DNA from: NS-12 sp045403215
Lineage (GTDB): Bacteria > Nitrospirota > Nitrospiria > Nitrospirales > NS-4
NCBI GenBank assembly: GCA_045403215.1
Contig: JAXIOW010000059.1
Coordinates: 1 to 25,118, forward strand
Direction of reading: 5' to 3'
Length of the DNA stretch: 25,118 nucleotides
Shown: piece after piece, positions 1 through 8,469 of the stretch
Position numbering within the stretch: the first letter of the stretch is position 1
How the letters are laid out: each line of letters opens with the position of its first letter
The notes under the pieces: generated by a model
What the model was told of the DNA's origin: nothing
The model's input: only the letters and a program-made list of their open reading frames with translations
The model's database searches: none
Made by a program: the position numbers and the translations under genes

Positions 1-344
1 TCGATGGCGTCGTCCGGAAGGGCCTGCTCCTCGTAGAGGCGATAGCCCACGTTCTCGCGGACGGTGAGCGAGTCGAACAACGCGGACCCCTGGAAGACCA
101 TCGCCATACGGGCACGGATCGGAACCATGTCCCGTTCGGGAAGCCCGACGATTTCCTGCTTGTCGATGCGGATGGAGCCGGAGTCTGGGCGGAGCAGGCC
201 CAGGATCAGGCGCAGCACGGTCGTCTTGCCGCCGCCGCTGCCTCCTAGGATCACCACCGTGTGTCCGGAAGGAATCTCCAGGGTGAAATCCTTGAGGACC
301 GGCCGGCCGTGAAACATCATGCACACCTTGGTGAACTGGATCAC
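1..344 (-). CDS. mlaF: Mla-type ABC transporter ATP-binding protein, N-terminal part (cut by window start)
   Basis: This is the ATPase of an MlaFEDB-like transporter that moves phospholipids between the Gram-negative membranes. Reading from a GTG at 344 gives about 114 residues. They include a Walker A motif (GGSGGGKTT, near residues 33-41) and a Q-loop region (MVFQGSALFDSLTVREN) typical of MlaF/Ttg2A ATPases. The signature motif and Walker B lie beyond the window edge. The start lies 7 bases after the mlaE stop, so the two are almost certainly co-transcribed and translationally coupled. Other ABC ATPases share these motifs, but the adjacent MlaE permease makes the Mla assignment strong. The GTG start is chosen because the conserved beta strand follows at once. 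Confidence 0.88.
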   Translation of the reverse strand, partial: MIQFTKVCMMFHGRPVLKDFTLEIPSGHTVVILGGSGGGKTTVLRLILGLLRPDSGSIRIDKQEIVGLPERDMVPIRARMAMVFQGSALFDSLTVRENVGYRLYEEQALPDDAI

Positions 345-351
345 GGGCGCC

Positions 352-1131
352 TCACCCGAGAAAGATGAACACCTTGGTCATGAAAAAGTCGGTCATCAGA
401 ATCAGGATGGAAGAGGTGACCATCGCTTGGGTCGTCGACTGGCCGACCCCCACGGTCCCGCCGGCCGTGTTGAGGCCGGCGTAGCAGCCGACCATGCAGA
501 TGAGGAACCCGAAGACGGTCGGTTTGATGAGACCGTAAATCAGGTCGTGGGGGCTCAACGCCTCAAACGCCCACGTCCAATAAAAGTAGGGGTCGATGCT
601 CAGGTAGAGGTTGGCGATCAGGAACCCACCGAGCAGTGCGACCCCGTTGGTGACGACGGTCAGCACAGGGACCATGATCACCGAGGCCACCAGCCGGGGG
701 GTGACCAGTTTCTTGATGGGGTCCGTCCCTTCGGCCCTGAGCGCGTCGATCTGCTCGGTGACTTGCATGGACGCCAGCTCGGATGCGATGCCGGAACCGA
801 CCCGTCCGGCGATCATGAGAGCGGCGAGCACCGGGCCAAGTTCCAGTACGACGGACGTGCTGATCAGGCGGGAGATGTACTGGACCGCGCCGTACGGCTC
901 GAGTTGGATGGACCCCTGCAGGGCCAGGACCATGCCGGTGAAAATCCCCGTCAGGACGACGATGAAAAGAGAGCCCACTCCGATCTGGTCCATGTGGTAG
1001 AGCGTATCCCGGAGGTACCAGGGACGACGGAACACGCCGGCGAGCGCAGCCGCACAGAGCTCGGCGAATTCTTGGACGGTTAAGACGTAGCCTTTGAGCG
1101 TGTCGTCGAGACGGACGACTGACGAGTCCAT
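352..1131 (-). CDS. mlaE: MlaE-family ABC transporter permease
   Basis: This is the integral membrane subunit of the Mla-type lipid transporter, partner of the ATPase that follows. The 259-residue length is normal for MlaE. It has about five or six hydrophobic segments and the conserved cytoplasmic coupling motif EQIDALRAEGTDP at residues 126-138. An amphipathic N-terminal region precedes the first membrane segment near residues 50-72. The ATG at 1131 is preferred over an in-frame ATG at 1143 or a longer frame from 1209, because GGGAG lies about 6 bases before it and upstream residues do not resemble the family. An extended -10 element lies just upstream. Periplasmic MlaD-type partners would be expected beyond the window edge, downstream of mlaF. 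Confidence 0.92.
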   Translation of the reverse strand: MDSSVVRLDDTLKGYVLTVQEFAELCAAALAGVFRRPWYLRDTLYHMDQIGVGSLFIVVLTGIFTGMVLALQGSIQLEPYGAVQYISRLISTSVVLELGPVLAALMIAGRVGSGIASELASMQVTEQIDALRAEGTDPIKKLVTPRLVASVIMVPVLTVVTNGVALLGGFLIANLYLSIDPYFYWTWAFEALSPHDLIYGLIKPTVFGFLICMVGCYAGLNTAGGTVGVGQSTTQAMVTSSILILMTDFFMTKVFIFLG

Positions 1132-1164
1132 TCGCGCTCCCATTCCAGGGAAATGACGGACGAA

Positions 1165-1173
1165 ACTATACCA
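1165..1173 (-). promoter_or_regulatory. Candidate extended -10 promoter for mlaE-mlaF
   Basis: On the minus strand TGGTATAGT reads as an extended -10 (TGn plus TATAGT, 5 of 6 to consensus). No good -35 is seen at 16-18 bases. The predicted start near 1158 would leave a leader of about 27 bases before the mlaE ATG. Confidence 0.4.
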
Positions 1174-1195
1174 TACCGATTTTATCCGGACCTGG

Positions 1196-1217
1196 CAAGG
1201 TGGGGCCAAGGTGGGGC
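1196..1217. repeat. Perfect 11-bp tandem repeat, two copies
   Basis: The unit caaggtggggc occurs twice head to tail (1196-1206 and 1207-1217). It lies in the 93-base gap just after the alr stop and upstream of the mlaE promoter candidate. It may be a chance duplication. Confidence 0.6.
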
Positions 1218-1224
1218 ATGGGCA

Positions 1225-2328
1225 TCAGTCTTCCAGATAGACGCGCGGGAGGCGGGGGCTGATCTGGCAGAGGATTTCGTAGCTGATGGTGTCCTGCCAG
1301 GCGGCCAAGTCGTCCGCCGTGATCGCAGCGGCGCCCTGCCTGCCCAACAGCACTGCCTCGTCGCCGGGACGGATGTCCGGGAGGTCCGACACGTCGACCA
1401 CCGTGAGGTCCATGCAGACCCGCCCGACGATCGGAACCGCCCTGCCGCCGACCAGCACGTGCCCTCGGTTGGACAGAGCGCGGCTGTACCCGTCGGCGTA
1501 GCCGACCGGCAGGATGGCCAGGGTCGAGGGACGTGACGTGACGAACGTCCCGCCGTAGCTGACCGGCTGGCCCGCGCCGACGCGTTTGACCTGCACGATG
1601 CGGGTTTTCCACGAGAGCGCGGGGCGGAGATCGGCCCCGGCCGCCGGCCCGTTGACGTACCCGTACAGCATGAGGCCGGGACGCACGAGGTCGAAGTAGC
1701 TGGCCGGGAAGCGCAGGATGGCGGCGCTGTTGGCGATGTGCGCAGCCGGCACTGCGAGACCGGCCGACTTCGCCGCGTCGAGCAGCTCGCGAAAGCGGGC
1801 CAGTTGGTCTTCGGCCGACTCTCCATCGCGCGCGTCGGCCGAGGCGAGATGACTCATCAAGCCCTCGAGGCGCAGGGTCGGAGGCCAGTCGGAGCTGAGG
1901 ATGTCCAGGAAGTCCTCCTTCGAGAGCCCCAGGCGGTTCATCCCGGTGTCCACTTTGAGGTGGACGGGCAGGGGCGCGGCGCGGGGATTCACGAGACGGG
2001 CTGCCATGAGGATGGCGTCCCGCGAGGGCAGCACCGGCGTCAGATTGAGTTCCTGGAGGAGCGGCACGTCGTCCGGGAAGATGCCGCTCATCACCAGGAT
2101 CGGGGCGGTGATGCCGGCGTGCCGGAGTTCCTGGCCTTCCGCCACCGTGGCGACGCCCAGTTGGTGCGCCCCGGCCGTCAGGAGCGTGCGCGTGACGGGC
2201 ACAGCCCCGTGACCGTAGGCGTTGGCCTTGACGACGGCGATGATGGATGCCGTGCCGACGCGGCGCGCGACTTGACGGAAGTTATGGCGGAGGGCGGGCA
2301 GGGAAATCTCGACGACGGTGGAATTCAA
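1225..2328 (-). CDS. alr: Alanine racemase
   Basis: This PLP enzyme interconverts L- and D-alanine, providing D-Ala for peptidoglycan. The 367 residues match the family. The PLP lysine is K34 in AVVKANAYGHG, and the catalytic tyrosine of the other monomer is Y258 in PVSYGGTF. The barrel segment VHLKVDTGMNRLG and the motif PVGYADGYSR are also present. The start is taken as TTG at 2328, overlapping the frr stop by four bases (TTGA), because the family's N-terminus (xxxVEISLPALRHN) begins right there. No ATG lies nearby in frame, although the frame stays open upstream through frr. GGAGG/GGAG sequences in the end of frr could serve as the ribosome site. The overlap implies coupling to frr. It is the last gene of the rpsB-tsf-pyrH-frr-alr run. 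Confidence 0.93.
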   Translation of the reverse strand: MNSTVVEISLPALRHNFRQVARRVGTASIIAVVKANAYGHGAVPVTRTLLTAGAHQLGVATVAEGQELRHAGITAPILVMSGIFPDDVPLLQELNLTPVLPSRDAILMAARLVNPRAAPLPVHLKVDTGMNRLGLSKEDFLDILSSDWPPTLRLEGLMSHLASADARDGESAEDQLARFRELLDAAKSAGLAVPAAHIANSAAILRFPASYFDLVRPGLMLYGYVNGPAAGADLRPALSWKTRIVQVKRVGAGQPVSYGGTFVTSRPSTLAILPVGYADGYSRALSNRGHVLVGGRAVPIVGRVCMDLTVVDVSDLPDIRPGDEAVLLGRQGAAAITADDLAAWQDTISYEILCQISPRLPRVYLED

Positions 2329-2882
2329 ATTTCGGTGATCTCCGCCTCCTTCTTCTTGAGGATCTCGTCCACTTTGGTGATGTACGAATCCGTCAGCTTC
2401 TGGAGCTCGTCGTGGGCCTTCTTGGCCTCGTCCTCGGCCATCTGGGAGGCTTTCTGGGCCTTCTTGATCTCCTCGAGCACATCCCGCCGGATGTTGCGGA
2501 TGTGGACCCGGACTTCCTCCGCGATCTTCTTCGCGAGCTTCACCAGTTCCTTGCGGCGCTCCTCGGTGAGCGACGGGATCGGGAGGCGGACGAGCTTGCC
2601 GTCGTTCGTTGGGGTCAGGCCGAGGTCGGAGGCCAGGATCGCCTTTTCTATGTCCTTGATGATCTTGGGGTCGAACGGCTGGACGGTGAGGAGTCGGTTC
2701 TCGGGCGCGGCCAGCGAGGCAACCTGCTTGAGAGGGGTGGGCGTGCCGTAGTAGTCCACCCTGACCTGATCCAGCAGGCCGATCGAGGCACGGCCCGTGC
2801 GGATCGCGGCCATCTCGTGCCGCAGGTGCTCGATCTGGCCCTCCATTTTCTCCGTGGCCTTTTTCTTCTGCGGGAACTCCAT
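2325..2882 (-). CDS. frr: Ribosome recycling factor
   Basis: This factor splits post-termination ribosomes together with EF-G. The 185-residue length is canonical. The N-terminal helix contains HLRHEMAAIRTGRAS, matching the conserved L-x-x-I-R-T-G-R-A core. A hinge and domain with YYGTPTPLKQVASL and the helical IPSLTEERRKELVKLAKK follow, and the C-terminal helix is highly charged. GGAGG lies about 7 bases before the ATG. It is placed 91 bases after pyrH, a common bacterial order (rpsB-tsf-pyrH-frr), and overlaps alr at its 3' end. A hairpin sits in the pyrH-frr gap. Confidence 0.97.
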   Translation of the reverse strand: MEFPQKKKATEKMEGQIEHLRHEMAAIRTGRASIGLLDQVRVDYYGTPTPLKQVASLAAPENRLLTVQPFDPKIIKDIEKAILASDLGLTPTNDGKLVRLPIPSLTEERRKELVKLAKKIAEEVRVHIRNIRRDVLEEIKKAQKASQMAEDEAKKAHDELQKLTDSYITKVDEILKKKEAEITEI

Positions 2883-2908
2883 GGCGTCCCTCCAACCGAG
2901 CTTGCTGA

Positions 2909-2935
2909 CCCGGCATTTCGATCAAACATGCCGGG
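2909..2935 (-). other. Hairpin between pyrH and frr
   Basis: A perfect 8-bp stem (CCCGGCAT/ATGCCGGG) encloses an 11-base loop in the pyrH-frr spacer. No T-run follows on the minus strand, so it is not a classical intrinsic terminator. A processing or attenuating role is only inferred. Confidence 0.5.
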
Positions 2936-2973
2936 ATATGCAATGCCTCAAGAGGTCCTTCAATTCATGTAAA

Positions 2974-3705
2974 TTACGCTGGGGAGGCTTCGTCTGTGAC
3001 CAACGTGCCGAGTTGCTCTCCCTGGACGATGCGCTTGATGTTGCCCTTCTCCTTGACGTTGAACACGATGATGGGGAGGTTGTGATCCATGCACAGGGAG
3101 ATGGCGGTCGAGTCCATGACCTTCAGGCGCTTGTCGATGACGGTGAGGAAGGACAGCTTCGTGTATTTGGTCGCGCGGGGATTCTTCACGGGGTCGTCGT
3201 CGTAGATGCCGGAGACCTTGGTGCCCTTGAGGATGATCTCGGCCCCGATCTCCATCGCGCGAAGCGCGGCGGCCGTGTCGGTGGAGAAATACGGGTTGCC
3301 GGTGCCCGCCGCGAAGATGACCACGCGCTTCTTTTCCAGGTGTCGGATCGCGCGTCGGCGGATGTAGCCTTCGGCCAGTTGGCGCATTTCGATGGCGGAC
3401 TGGACGCGGGTGACCACACTCTTCTTCTCGAGCGCGTTCTGCAGGGCAAGCGCGTTGAGCATGGTGGCCAGCATGCCCATGTAATCGGCCGAGGCCCGCT
3501 CCATGCCGCCGTCGGCGGCGTCGATCCCGCGGAAGATGTTTCCCCCGCCGATGACCACCGCGACCTCGACGCCCATCGCGGCGACCTCCGCGATCTCCGA
3601 GGCCATGTACTCGATCATCCGCGAGTCGATCCCGAATGACTGGTCGCCGGCAAGCACTTCTCCGCTGATCTTCAGGAGGATGCGCTTGTACGCCGGCCGG
3701 CTCAT
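2974..3705 (-). CDS. pyrH: UMP kinase
   Basis: This enzyme phosphorylates UMP to UDP in pyrimidine nucleotide synthesis; the bacterial enzyme is a hexamer of the amino-acid-kinase fold. The 243 residues begin with the phosphate-binding RILLKISGEVLAG. They carry the glycine-rich VVIGGGNIFRG and the nucleotide-site segment GTKVSGIYDDDP. The ATG at 3705 overlaps the tsf stop as ATGA, with an AGGAGG-like ribosome site inside the last codons of tsf, so translation is coupled. The position between tsf and frr is the classical arrangement. Confidence 0.97.
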   Translation of the reverse strand: MSRPAYKRILLKISGEVLAGDQSFGIDSRMIEYMASEIAEVAAMGVEVAVVIGGGNIFRGIDAADGGMERASADYMGMLATMLNALALQNALEKKSVVTRVQSAIEMRQLAEGYIRRRAIRHLEKKRVVIFAAGTGNPYFSTDTAAALRAMEIGAEIILKGTKVSGIYDDDPVKNPRATKYTKLSFLTVIDKRLKVMDSTAISLCMDHNLPIIVFNVKEKGNIKRIVQGEQLGTLVTDEASPA

Positions 3706-4301
3706 TCCTCCTCACCGAGTTGGTACCGGGTGAAACGGCGGACGGTCATGTTCTCGCCGATCTTGGCGATCTTCTGCTTGATCAGGTCGGCGATCTTGAG
3801 ACTCGGGTCCTTGATGAAGAGCTGCTCCATCAGGCACATGTCCTGATAGAACTTTTCCAGCTTGCCGGTGGCGATCTTTTCCCACGCGGCTTGGGGCTTG
3901 CCCAGCTCTTTCGCCTGGCCTCTGTAGATTTCCAGTTCTTTGTCGATCACGGACTGCGGGACGTCCTCCCGCCGGACATACAGGGGCTTGGACGCGGCGA
4001 TCTGGAGGGTCAGGTCGCGGACCAGGGCCTGAAATTCGTCGTTGCGGGCCACGAAATCGGTTTCGCAGTTGACCTCGATCAGCACCCCAACCTTGCTGCC
4101 GGGGTGGATGTAGGAGGCGATCACGCCTTCGTTCGTGGCGCGTCCGGCCTTCTTCCCGGCCGCGGCCAGGCCTTTTTGCCGCAGCCAGTCGATGGCCTTG
4201 TTGATGTCGTCCCCATTTTCCACCAGGGCCTGCTTGCAGTCCATGATGCCGGCTCCGGTCTTCTGCCGGAGTTCCTTGACGAGTGTGCTGTCTCCTGCCA
4301 T
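3702..4301 (-). CDS. tsf: Elongation factor Ts, short form
   Basis: EF-Ts is the nucleotide exchange factor for EF-Tu. The protein has 199 residues: an N-terminal UBA-like domain (LVKELRQKTGAGIMDCKQAL, residues 7-26), then the core with the EF-Tu-contacting TDFVAR at 81-86. It lacks the second core subdomain of the roughly 280-residue E. coli protein and resembles the short type known from Thermus and cyanobacteria. AAGGAG lies about 10 bases before the ATG. It follows rpsB after 42 bases and overlaps pyrH by four bases. Nothing suggests truncation by mutation, because the C-terminal helix is intact. Confidence 0.97.
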   Translation of the reverse strand: MAGDSTLVKELRQKTGAGIMDCKQALVENGDDINKAIDWLRQKGLAAAGKKAGRATNEGVIASYIHPGSKVGVLIEVNCETDFVARNDEFQALVRDLTLQIAASKPLYVRREDVPQSVIDKELEIYRGQAKELGKPQAAWEKIATGKLEKFYQDMCLMEQLFIKDPSLKIADLIKQKIAKIGENMTVRRFTRYQLGEEE

Positions 4302-4343
4302 GGGGCTGTGACTCCTTGCTGACTCCGGGTTGCGGGGCAGACT

Positions 4344-5111
4344 TCAGACTCCGGCGCCGGTGGCCTGGACGGTCCGCAATTCGGCCGGGGACAGGGCCCC
4401 GGGCTTCTCCTCCTCGGCGCGCTGGGCGCGCAGGTGCACCCCTTCGATCACGGCGTCGGCGATCTTGGAGGTGATCAATCTGACGGAGCGGATCGCATCG
4501 TCGTTGCCCGGGATGGGGTAATCGATCCCGTCCGGGTCGCAGTTGGTGTCCACGATGGCGACGACGGGGATGTCCAGCCGGTTCGCCTCCAGGATGGCGA
4601 TGCGCTCGCCTCGCGTGTCGGCCACGTAGAGGAAACCGGGCAGGGCATGCATGCCCTTGATGCCGCCCAGGCTCGCTTCGAGCCGCAGCCGTTCCTTTTC
4701 CAGCTTGGCCACCTCCTTCTTGGGGAGGCGCTCGAACGTGCCGTCGCTCTTCGCGGCCTCGATCTTGCGCAACTTCTCGATGCTCTTGCGGATCGTGTTG
4801 AAGTTCGTGAGCATGCCGCCCAGCCATCGCTGCGAGACGTTGAACATCTGGCAACGCTTGGCTTCTTCTTCGACGATCGTGCTGGTCTGTCGCTTGGTGC
4901 CAACGAAGAGGGCGGAGTCGCCTTGGGCGACGGTCTGCCGGACGAACTCGTAGGCGGCCTCGAACCGTGCGAGGGTCTGTTGCAGGTCGACGATGTAAAT
5001 GCCGTTGCGCTCCCCGAAGAGGTACCGTTTCATCTTCGGGTTCCATCGGTTGGTTTGGTGGCCGAAGTGCACGCCGGCCTCCAGGAGTTCCTTGATCGTG
5101 ATCACGCCCAT
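4344..5111 (-). CDS. rpsB: 30S ribosomal protein S2
   Basis: This is a small-subunit protein that bridges the head and body of the 30S particle. The 255 residues begin ITIKELLEAGVHFGHQTNRWNPKM, the family signature. They include the coiled-coil insertion near residues 105-150 and the second signature region VADTRGERIAILEANRLDIPVVAIVDTNCDP. A strong GGGGGTGA sequence lies 5 bases before the ATG. It is the first gene of the translation block and is preceded by a leader with marked secondary structure, which would suit autogenous control by S2. That control is known in E. coli but only inferred here. Confidence 0.97.
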   Translation of the reverse strand: MGVITIKELLEAGVHFGHQTNRWNPKMKRYLFGERNGIYIVDLQQTLARFEAAYEFVRQTVAQGDSALFVGTKRQTSTIVEEEAKRCQMFNVSQRWLGGMLTNFNTIRKSIEKLRKIEAAKSDGTFERLPKKEVAKLEKERLRLEASLGGIKGMHALPGFLYVADTRGERIAILEANRLDIPVVAIVDTNCDPDGIDYPIPGNDDAIRSVRLITSKIADAVIEGVHLRAQRAEEEKPGALSPAELRTVQATGAGV

Positions 5112-5143
5112 CCCGTCACCCCCTTTCGTGTACCGGCGCGACC

Positions 5144-5193
5144 CGCCCTGATCAGGACAGCCAGGCAGGAGGATTTTTCAGGTCCTTAGGGCG
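5144..5193 (-). promoter_or_regulatory. rpsB leader, extended hairpin near the ribosome site
   Basis: Two nested helices are visible: 5144-5149 with 5188-5193 (CGCCCT/AGGGCG) and, inside it, 5154-5158 with 5182-5186 (AGGAC/GTCCT). They are separated by a small asymmetric internal loop. The structure ends about 32 bases before the rpsB ATG and could act as a translational control element. Confidence 0.45.
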
Positions 5194-5196
5194 CCG

Positions 5197-5229
5197 ATCT
5201 CTCGTCCGCTCGCGCGGACGTCCCGAGAT
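5197..5229 (-). promoter_or_regulatory. rpsB leader, GNRA-capped hairpin
   Basis: On the minus strand a perfect 7-bp stem (CGTCCGC/GCGGACG) is closed by a GCGA tetraloop of the stable GNRA class. An outer 5-bp helix (ATCTC/GAGAT) extends it across an asymmetric internal loop. It lies upstream of the second leader hairpin. No T-run follows, so a terminator is unlikely. Confidence 0.5.
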
Positions 5230-5258
5230 TGTGGATAATGTTCGGTCAAAGCTGTTGA

Positions 5259-5287
5259 AAACTAGCACGCGCCCCCCGGCTTTTCAA
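5259..5287 (-). promoter_or_regulatory. Candidate sigma70 promoter for rpsB operon
   Basis: On the minus strand TTGAAA (5282-5287) and TAGTTT (5259-5264) are separated by 17 bases. The -10 is weak (3 of 6). A start near 5252 would place both leader hairpins in the transcript. A CATTAT sequence nearer the gene is an alternative -10. Confidence 0.35.
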
Positions 5288-5301
5288 GCGAAATATTGCC
5301 A

Positions 5302-6510
<1,209 letters not shown>

Positions 6511-6529
6511 CGCGATCCTTGCTTGATCG

Positions 6530-7546
6530 TTACGGATAGAGGCCGGAGTCCTGCAGCCCAAGCGTTTCGTCCCATCCCTGCATGAGGTTGAACGCTTGGA
6601 TGGCCTGGCCGGCTGCGCCCTTGACCAGGTTGTCGAGGGCGGCCATCAGCGTGGCCGTGCCGGTCCGCGGATCGGCGAAGGCCGAGACCTCGCAGAGGTT
6701 GGCGCCGCGGGTATGCAGCGGATTCGGCGATTGTCCCGGGTCCAACACCCGCACGAACGGCTCGTTCTTGTAGAAGTCCCGATAGAGCGCCGTCAGCTGT
6801 TCAGAGGTACGGACCTGCCGCAGGCGCACGTAGGCGGTGCTGAGGATGCCCCGCGTCATGGGCACCAGATGTGGGGTGAACGTGACGGTCACGCCGAGCT
6901 CCTGTTCGATCTCCGGGATGTGCCGGTGGGATCCCAGCTTGTACGCTTCGATGGATTCGTTCGCCTCCGGGAAGTGATAGGGGAGGGCCAGGGTGCGACC
7001 CGCGCCAGAGATCCCCGATTTCGCGTCGATGATGACCGGCTCGCCCAGCAACTGGTGCTTGACCAGTGGCGCCAGCGAGAGGACCGCCGCGGTCGGGTAG
7101 CATCCGGGCGTGGCGACCAGGGTGGCCGATCGGATGGCGTCGCGGTGCAGTTCGGGCAAGCCGTAGACGGCGATGTGCAGGAGGTCCGGGCAGGGATGCG
7201 TGGTCTGGTACCACGTTTCGTAGGCCTGCGCGTTTTTGAGGCGGAAGTCGGCGCTCAGGTCGATGACCTTGCGGCTGGCCTTGAGGAACCGTTGTGCGGG
7301 GCCGGCTGACTTGGTATGGGGCAAGGCCAGGAAGATCGCGTCGGCTCTGGTGGCGATCCGGTCAGGGTCCAGGACTTCGCAGACCAGTTCCGGTCCCACC
7401 AGGTTGGGGAACAGCGACCGGACCGGTTTTCCCGTGGATTGCTCCGACGTGACGGCGGTGACCCGCACCTTGGGGTGGCGGAACAGGAGACGCAGGAGTT
7501 CCCCTCCGACGTATCCACTGGCTCCTACGACTGCGACCGTTGTCAT
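6530..7546 (-). CDS. argC: N-acetyl-gamma-glutamyl-phosphate reductase
   Basis: ArgC is the NADPH-dependent reductase that forms N-acetylglutamate semialdehyde in arginine synthesis. The 338 residues have the nucleotide-binding VAVVGASGYVGGELLRLL at the N-terminus, the active-site cysteine C149 in ATPGCYPTA, and the catalytic His region GSHRHIPEIEQEL. GGAG lies about 9 bases before the ATG. The start codon is only 22 bases past a strong terminator that ends the rplM-rpsI unit, leaving almost no room for a conventional promoter. It is followed closely by argJ. Confidence 0.96.
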   Translation of the reverse strand: MTTVAVVGASGYVGGELLRLLFRHPKVRVTAVTSEQSTGKPVRSLFPNLVGPELVCEVLDPDRIATRADAIFLALPHTKSAGPAQRFLKASRKVIDLSADFRLKNAQAYETWYQTTHPCPDLLHIAVYGLPELHRDAIRSATLVATPGCYPTAAVLSLAPLVKHQLLGEPVIIDAKSGISGAGRTLALPYHFPEANESIEAYKLGSHRHIPEIEQELGVTVTFTPHLVPMTRGILSTAYVRLRQVRTSEQLTALYRDFYKNEPFVRVLDPGQSPNPLHTRGANLCEVSAFADPRTGTATLMAALDNLVKGAAGQAIQAFNLMQGWDETLGLQDSGLYP

Positions 7547-7566
7547 CCGGAAATGCTCCGAGTAAT

Positions 7567-7598
7567 AAAAAAGGGAAGGCCAAGGGGCCTTCCCTTTT
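7567..7598 (-). terminator. Intrinsic terminator after rpsI
   Basis: On the minus strand a perfect 13-bp stem (7569-7581 with 7586-7598, core AAGGGAAGGCC) has a 4-base loop and is followed by a T-run. It lies 18 bases after the rpsI stop. Confidence 0.93.
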
Positions 7599-7616
7599 GA
7601 AAGGGTCGTTGCCCCC

Positions 7617-8018
7617 TTAGCGTTTCGAGAACTGGAAGCGCTTGCGTGCCCCCTTCTGTCCGTATTTCTTCCGCTCCTTCGTGCGCGAGTCCCGGGTGAG
7701 GAGCCCCTCCTTCTTGAGGATCGGGCGCAGCGCGGGATCCATCGTGACCAAGGCCTTCGACAGGGCGTGCCGCAACGCGCCAGCTTGGCCGCTGTTCCCG
7801 CCGCCTTCGACCGTTGCCTTCACGTCCAGCTTCCCTTGCAGGTTGGTGATCTCGATCGGGTAAATGACCGTCGACCGATGAGTCGCTCGCGGAAAATAGG
7901 ATTCCAGGGGGCGGTCATTGATCGTGAACTGGCCGGACCCCGCGCCGAGCCAGGCTCGGCAGATGGCCTTCTTCCGTTTCCCCGTCGCGTTCGTTGCGTT
8001 GGTCATGGACATGGACAC
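7617..8018 (-). CDS. rpsI: 30S ribosomal protein S9
   Basis: S9 is a small-subunit head protein whose C-terminal tail reaches the P-site tRNA. The protein ends in the basic KKYGQKGARKRFQFSKR tail with the invariant terminal KR. The central GSGQFTINDRPLESYF and VEGGGNSGQAGALRHALSKAL are family signatures. Three starts are possible: GTG 8018, ATG 8012 and ATG 8006. GAGGAG lies 5 bases before the GTG, which favours 8018 (133 residues). The shorter starts change only MSMS at the N-terminus. It lies 19 bases downstream of rplM and is closed by a strong terminator. Confidence 0.97.
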   Translation of the reverse strand: MSMSMTNATNATGKRKKAICRAWLGAGSGQFTINDRPLESYFPRATHRSTVIYPIEITNLQGKLDVKATVEGGGNSGQAGALRHALSKALVTMDPALRPILKKEGLLTRDSRTKERKKYGQKGARKRFQFSKR

Positions 8019-8037
8019 GCAGTCTCCTCGTGGCAGA

Positions 8038-8469
8038 TCAGATGGTCAACGCCTCAGGCTGCTGCGCCCGGTGCGGATGGGTCGGACCGGCATACACGTT
8101 CAACTTCCGAGCCATCTGCTTGCCGAGCGGGGTCTTGGGCAACATGCCTTTAATGGCTCGTTCGAGCACCGCAGCGGGCTTGCGGCTCAGGACCTCCCTG
8201 ACGGTTTCCATCTTCAACCCGCCGGGGTAGCCCGAATGGCGATAGTACGTCTTCGTCCGGACTTTGTCGCCGGTCAGGTGCACTTTTTCAGCGTTGACGA
8301 TGATCACGTGGTCGCCGGTGTCCACGTGCGGGGTGAAGATCGGCTTGTGCTTGCCCCGGAGCACGATCGCGACCTGCGAGGCCAAGTGGCCCAGCGTCTT
8401 CCCATCCGCATCGACAACGTACCACTTGCGCCTGATATCCGCCTTCTTGGCGGCATAGGTTCTCGTCAT
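8038..8469 (-). CDS. rplM: 50S ribosomal protein L13
   Basis: L13 is an early-assembling large-subunit protein. The 143-residue length is standard. Characteristic segments are RKWYVVDADGKTLGHLASQVAIVLRG near the N-terminus, TGDHVIIVNAEKVHLTGDK in the middle and LKVYAGPxHPHRAQ-like NVYAGPTHPHRAQQPE at the end. The ATG overlaps the stop of the upstream bifunctional nuclease gene as ATGA, so the two are likely translationally coupled. rpsI follows after 19 bases, the usual L13-S9 pair. Confidence 0.97.
   Translation of the reverse strand: MTRTYAAKKADIRRKWYVVDADGKTLGHLASQVAIVLRGKHKPIFTPHVDTGDHVIIVNAEKVHLTGDKVRTKTYYRHSGYPGGLKMETVREVLSRKPAAVLERAIKGMLPKTPLGKQMARKLNVYAGPTHPHRAQQPEALTI

Noticed and set aside
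1225..2943. A single 572-codon frame joining a frr-shadow region to alr
   Set aside because: The upstream half is an out-of-frame reading of frr. Real frr has its own start, ribosome site and stop, and alr has a fitting TTG start.
3702..4301. tsf as a truncated gene
   Set aside because: At 199 residues it is shorter than the E. coli protein but matches the known short EF-Ts type and has an intact C-terminal helix.
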